Assembly (NCBI GenBank): GCA_002381155.1
Contig: DFQX01000042.1
Span: 16,314-24,843, forward strand
Length of the DNA: 8,530 bases
Reading direction: 5' to 3'
Source of the DNA: Flavobacteriaceae bacterium UBA3478
GTDB taxonomy: Bacteria; Bacteroidota; Bacteroidia; Flavobacteriales; Flavobacteriaceae
In this document: one piece after another, positions 6,352 through 8,530 of the stretch
How the letters are laid out: each line of letters begins with the position of its first letter
Numbering within the stretch: position 1 is the first letter of the stretch
Made by a program: the position numbers and the translations under genes
Notes under the pieces: model-generated
The model's input: only the letters and a program-made list of their open reading frames with translations
Told to the model about the DNA's origin: nothing
Database searches by the model: none

Positions 6352-7392
6352 ATGAAAACTCACGAAGTATATTTTGATAATTTCGGCTTAGAACCTTTTG
6401 AAAAACTGATGAAAGAATCGGGCATTTCAAAAACCTTTATGTTATGTGATCAGATCACTGCAGATTTGTGTTTGCCTGTTTTAAATGAAATGGTAAATCT
6501 TCGAGAGTTTACTCTTATCCTTATCCCTACAGGTGAATCCCATAAAACGATTAAAACTTGCAACAGCGTCTGGGAACAACTAACAAAAGTTAATGCAGAT
6601 AGAAAGGCTCTCCTTATCAATCTAGGCGGTGGGGTTCTAACTGATTTAGGAGGTTTTGCTGCGAGTTGCTATAAACGAGGAATCAGATTTGTAAATATAC
6701 CCACTACCCTACTTGCTATGGTTGATGCCTCAACTGGAGGAAAAACAGGGGTAGATTTTGGAAGTTTTAAAAACCAAATTGGTGTTTTCTCAACTCCTGA
6801 ATTTACTTGGGTTCATTCCATATTTCTCAAGAGTTTACCTAAGAATCAAATTCGTAGTGGAGCTGCAGAAATGATCAAACACGGTCTTATTTATGATCCT
6901 AAGCATTTCGATGAGGTAATTTCTAATTTTAATGATTTGACATCACTCATTAGTGATTCTGTCTCTATTAAACAGGCTGTTGTCGCTCAAGACCCTACTG
7001 AAAAAGGTCTACGAAAGATTTTAAATTTTGGCCATACCCTAGGTCATGCGATAGAGAGTTTTTATCTCGAAACCCCTTCCTCTTTATTGCACGGTGAAGC
7101 TATTGCGCTTGGCATGATTCTAGAAGCCTACCTTTCGCAAAGAACATTAGGCCTTTCTAATGATGAGTTAATGATCATCACTAATCATATTAAGAGTCTT
7201 TATGACTTACCACTAATCGACCCTGATGATTACCAAGCAATCATCGAACTTACCAAACAGGACAAAAAAAACGAACACGGGAATGTTCGTTTTGTTGGAT
7301 TAGAACAAATAGGAAAAGCGGTCTATGATGTGCCACTTGAAGCTGAAGATATACTAAAAGCCTTTTCCTACTATGAAGAGATCATTTTATAG
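6352..7392 (+). CDS. aroB: 3-dehydroquinate synthase AroB
   Basis: AroB converts DAHP to 3-dehydroquinate, the second step of the shikimate pathway to aromatic amino acids, using NAD and zinc in the cytoplasm. From the ATG at 6352 the protein has 346 residues, normal for the family. NAD-binding motifs are GGGVLTD (92-98), PTTLLA (117-122), VDASTGGKTGVD (124-135) and KN (140-141). Zinc ligands are E173 (AAEMIKHG), H228 (NFGHTLGHAIE) and H247 (LHGEAIALG); H232 matches the catalytic histidine. DKKN (304-307) is the conserved late motif. The frame stays open to a TTG at 6292, but those 20 residues are unlike AroB and lie over the proline dehydrogenase promoter region, so the ATG is preferred. The last 6 bases overlap the convergent lrp gene. 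Confidence 0.96.
   Translation: MKTHEVYFDNFGLEPFEKLMKESGISKTFMLCDQITADLCLPVLNEMVNLREFTLILIPTGESHKTIKTCNSVWEQLTKVNADRKALLINLGGGVLTDLGGFAASCYKRGIRFVNIPTTLLAMVDASTGGKTGVDFGSFKNQIGVFSTPEFTWVHSIFLKSLPKNQIRSGAAEMIKHGLIYDPKHFDEVISNFNDLTSLISDSVSIKQAVVAQDPTEKGLRKILNFGHTLGHAIESFYLETPSSLLHGEAIALGMILEAYLSQRTLGLSNDELMIITNHIKSLYDLPLIDPDDYQAIIELTKQDKKNEHGNVRFVGLEQIGKAVYDVPLEAEDILKAFSYYEEIIL
7264..7293 (-). terminator. Terminator-like hairpin for the lrp transcript, inside aroB
   Basis: A perfect 10-bp inverted repeat (7268-7277 AAAACGAACA, 7284-7293 TGTTCGTTTT) surrounds a 6-base loop. Read on the minus strand, the stem runs into eight T residues (7271-7264), the form of an intrinsic terminator. It lies about 95 bases beyond the lrp stop, within the aroB codons for DKKNEHGNVRF. 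The stem has only three G-C pairs, and the A tract is partly imposed by the conserved DKKN codons, so function is inferred. Confidence 0.5.
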
Positions 7393-7866
7393 TTCTCTAA
7401 AGATCGTATGCATGAGTCGCTTCTTGTCATTAATCGACTCCTCCATAGCAATCATCGTTTCAGTTCTGCTCACACCATCAATATCATCAATCTTAAAGAT
7501 GATGTTTTTAGCGTGAGTAGTGTCCTTCGCTCTGATTTTGCAGAAGATATTAAATTTACCGGTGGTAATATGCGCCACAGTAACGTATGGAATATCAGAT
7601 AAACGCTCAAGAACAAACTTGGTCATGTGCGTCTTTTCAAGAAATATTCCGACGTAAGCGATAAATGAATAGCCTAACTTTTCATAATCTAACGTCAATG
7701 ATGATCCTTTAATAAGATCAGCATCCTCCATTTTTTTAACGCGTACGTGAACCGTTCCGGCTGAAATCAATAGTTTTTTGGCGATGTCAGTATAAGGAAT
7801 ACGAGTATTCTCAATTAACATATCCAGTATTTGGTGATCAATCTCGTCTAATTTAACCTTTGGCAT
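7387..7866 (-). CDS. Lrp/AsnC-family transcriptional regulator
   Basis: The 159-residue protein has the two-domain Lrp/AsnC layout. Residues 5-60 are the winged helix-turn-helix, opening with KLDEIDHQILDML; the helix-turn-helix is about 25-46 (YTDIAKKLLISAGTVHVRVKKM). Residues about 67-143 are the RAM ligand-binding and oligomerising domain. Such proteins sense amino acids or related small molecules and bind DNA as dimers to larger assemblies. The ATG at 7866 follows an AT-rich leader with a candidate promoter. It is convergent with aroB (6-base overlap), with the peptidase gene 81 bases upstream on the same strand. The local presence of alanine and proline catabolic genes makes them plausible targets, as related regulators control such genes elsewhere, but no operator was identified. 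The ligand is unknown. Confidence 0.93.
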   Translation of the reverse strand: MPKVKLDEIDHQILDMLIENTRIPYTDIAKKLLISAGTVHVRVKKMEDADLIKGSSLTLDYEKLGYSFIAYVGIFLEKTHMTKFVLERLSDIPYVTVAHITTGKFNIFCKIRAKDTTHAKNIIFKIDDIDGVSRTETMIAMEESINDKKRLMHTIFREL

Positions 7867-7882
7867 TTTCTTGAATTTTCGG

Positions 7883-7917
7883 CAAAAATACTACAGAATT
7901 GAAGAAAATCTTACAAA
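7883..7917 (-). promoter_or_regulatory. Candidate lrp promoter
   Basis: On the minus strand TTTG (7917-7914) is followed after 23 bases by TATTTTTG (7890-7883), exact matches to both Bacteroidota promoter elements, with spacing at the long end of the accepted range. The -7 box ends 16 bases before the lrp ATG. This fits independent transcription of lrp from the 81-base gap downstream of the peptidase gene. Confidence 0.5.
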
Positions 7918-7927
7918 TAATTCAATT
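7897..7927. repeat. 7-bp inverted repeat flanking the lrp -33 region
   Basis: AATTGAA (7897-7903) and TTCAATT (7921-7927) form a perfect inverted repeat with a 17-base spacer, and the lrp -33 element (7914-7917) lies in that spacer. Lrp-family genes are often autoregulated, so it could be an operator. In such AT-rich DNA a chance repeat is also plausible, and a weak transcript end for the peptidase gene is a third option. Confidence 0.3.
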
Positions 7928-7947
7928 TTATTAAAAATTTCTAAGAA

Positions 7948-8530
7948 TTATTCATTTTCAAGGTATTGACTCAATCTTAAACGAATTAATTGCTGTTCTT
8001 CGGCTGATGCCTTTCGATAGTCTAATATTTGTCTAAGGTTTAAAAGACGTGAATCCTGATTATCGTAAGCGGTGAATTCAAAGACCGTTTCTATTTGATT
8101 ATTAACCAATATCTCTCTATATCTTACATAGAATTGATGCTTCTCTGTAATGACTAGCTCGTCGTAACTATTGGTTTTGTTTTCTGAAATTTCACAATAT
8201 TCCTTAAAAATTGAATCTTCTGATTGAACAGGTATTGGTTTAGATAAAAACTCAAGAAGATTCGACAAGCATCGGGCAATCATCGACGCAATATCTCTTC
8301 TTGTATAATCCTTACCTAATTGACCGGCTTCAAAAAGCACCGTTGGAATGCCTTTAGCATGAAAGTAGTCCCCTGTACAATTCGGGTTGAAACCATCGTC
8401 ATATCTTCCTATATGCATCTTGAAATCGTCAGGTAATGACGACACCATATGGTTAATTAGATGCATAGCTACAATTCTTGTTGGAGTTATCTTACGAGAA
8501 TCATCGGCTGCGGCTGACAAAAAGGATAAA
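7948..8530 (-). CDS. M14-type zinc carboxypeptidase, C-terminal part (5' end outside the window)
   Basis: The frame is open to the right edge, giving 193 residues up to the stop at 7948; the TTG near 8520 is an internal codon, not a start. The fragment begins LSFLSAAADDSR and continues through GRYDDGFNPNCTGDYF (fragment residues 41-56) to GIPTVLFEAGQLGKDY (60-75). I recognise this as the end of the catalytic domain of the M14 peptidases common in Bacteroidota. E67 in LFEAG would be the catalytic glutamate equivalent to E270 of carboxypeptidase A. The zinc ligands (HxxE and a later histidine) would lie upstream, outside the window, so activity cannot be judged. The last 110 or so residues are a charged, mostly helical tail that I do not recognise. 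The substrate is unknown; peptide or cell-wall peptide trimming are both possible. Confidence 0.72.
   Translation of the reverse strand, partial: LSFLSAAADDSRKITPTRIVAMHLINHMVSSLPDDFKMHIGRYDDGFNPNCTGDYFHAKGIPTVLFEAGQLGKDYTRRDIASMIARCLSNLLEFLSKPIPVQSEDSIFKEYCEISENKTNSYDELVITEKHQFYVRYREILVNNQIETVFEFTAYDNQDSRLLNLRQILDYRKASAEEQQLIRLRLSQYLENE

Noticed and set aside
7483..7509. ATCATC-N9-GATGAT followed by a T run, as a plus-strand terminator for aroB inside lrp
   Set aside because: The stem is short and AT-rich and comes from repeated Asp/Ile codons (IIFKIDDID) of lrp. It is much weaker than the 7264-7293 hairpin, so it was not called as a feature.
7408..7602. Plus-strand open frame of 64 codons
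   Set aside because: It is antisense to the RAM domain of the Lrp-type regulator.
7945..7953. Small palindrome GAATTATTC at the peptidase stop codon, as an Lrp operator
   Set aside because: Nine AT-rich bases with one centre are expected by chance, and they are not near any promoter element.
8518..8520. TTG as a start codon giving a complete 190-residue protein
   Set aside because: The frame continues upstream to the window edge as LSF, and the sequence begins in the middle of an M14 catalytic domain, so the gene is partial.

Overview
The window looks like ordinary chromosomal DNA from a member of the Bacteroidota, most likely a Flavobacteriia-type organism. Supporting signs are the lpxD-lpxC order with an LpxC that carries the long insert seen in this phylum, the SAMHD1-like HD hydrolase next to lipid A genes, an alanine dehydrogenase of the phylum-specific type, and TAnnTTTG promoter boxes instead of Shine-Dalgarno sequences. 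The DNA is moderately AT-rich by eye, densely coding, and has no stretch over 300 bases without a gene. I saw no tRNA, rRNA, insertion sequence, CRISPR array or prophage gene.

Layout. Positions 1-3074 form a minus-strand block read right to left: an HD-domain nucleotide hydrolase, lpxD, then lpxC, which starts with GTG, overlaps the lpxD stop and runs off the left edge. Positions 3103-5101 form a plus-strand block: tsaE (tRNA t6A synthesis ATPase), an alanine dehydrogenase-family gene, and a small membrane-anchored DUF4258-like protein starting 1 base after its stop. Next come proline dehydrogenase (minus), aroB (plus), an Lrp/AsnC regulator (minus), and the C-terminal part of an M14-type zinc carboxypeptidase (minus) cut by the right edge.

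How the genes fit together. LpxC and LpxD catalyse successive steps of lipid A synthesis for the outer membrane. TsaE serves tRNA modification and AroB the shikimate pathway. Alanine dehydrogenase, proline dehydrogenase, the Lrp-type regulator and a peptidase suggest a loose amino-acid theme, but no sequence evidence proves that the regulator controls these neighbours.

No undescribed system is evident. The points most worth a second look are: an alanine dehydrogenase whose catalytic histidine position is glutamine and whose GxGxxG loop reads GxQxxG; a strong terminator-like hairpin for lrp buried antisense inside aroB; overlapping divergent promoter candidates at HD/tsaE and proDH/aroB; and a near-leaderless promoter box at lpxD.
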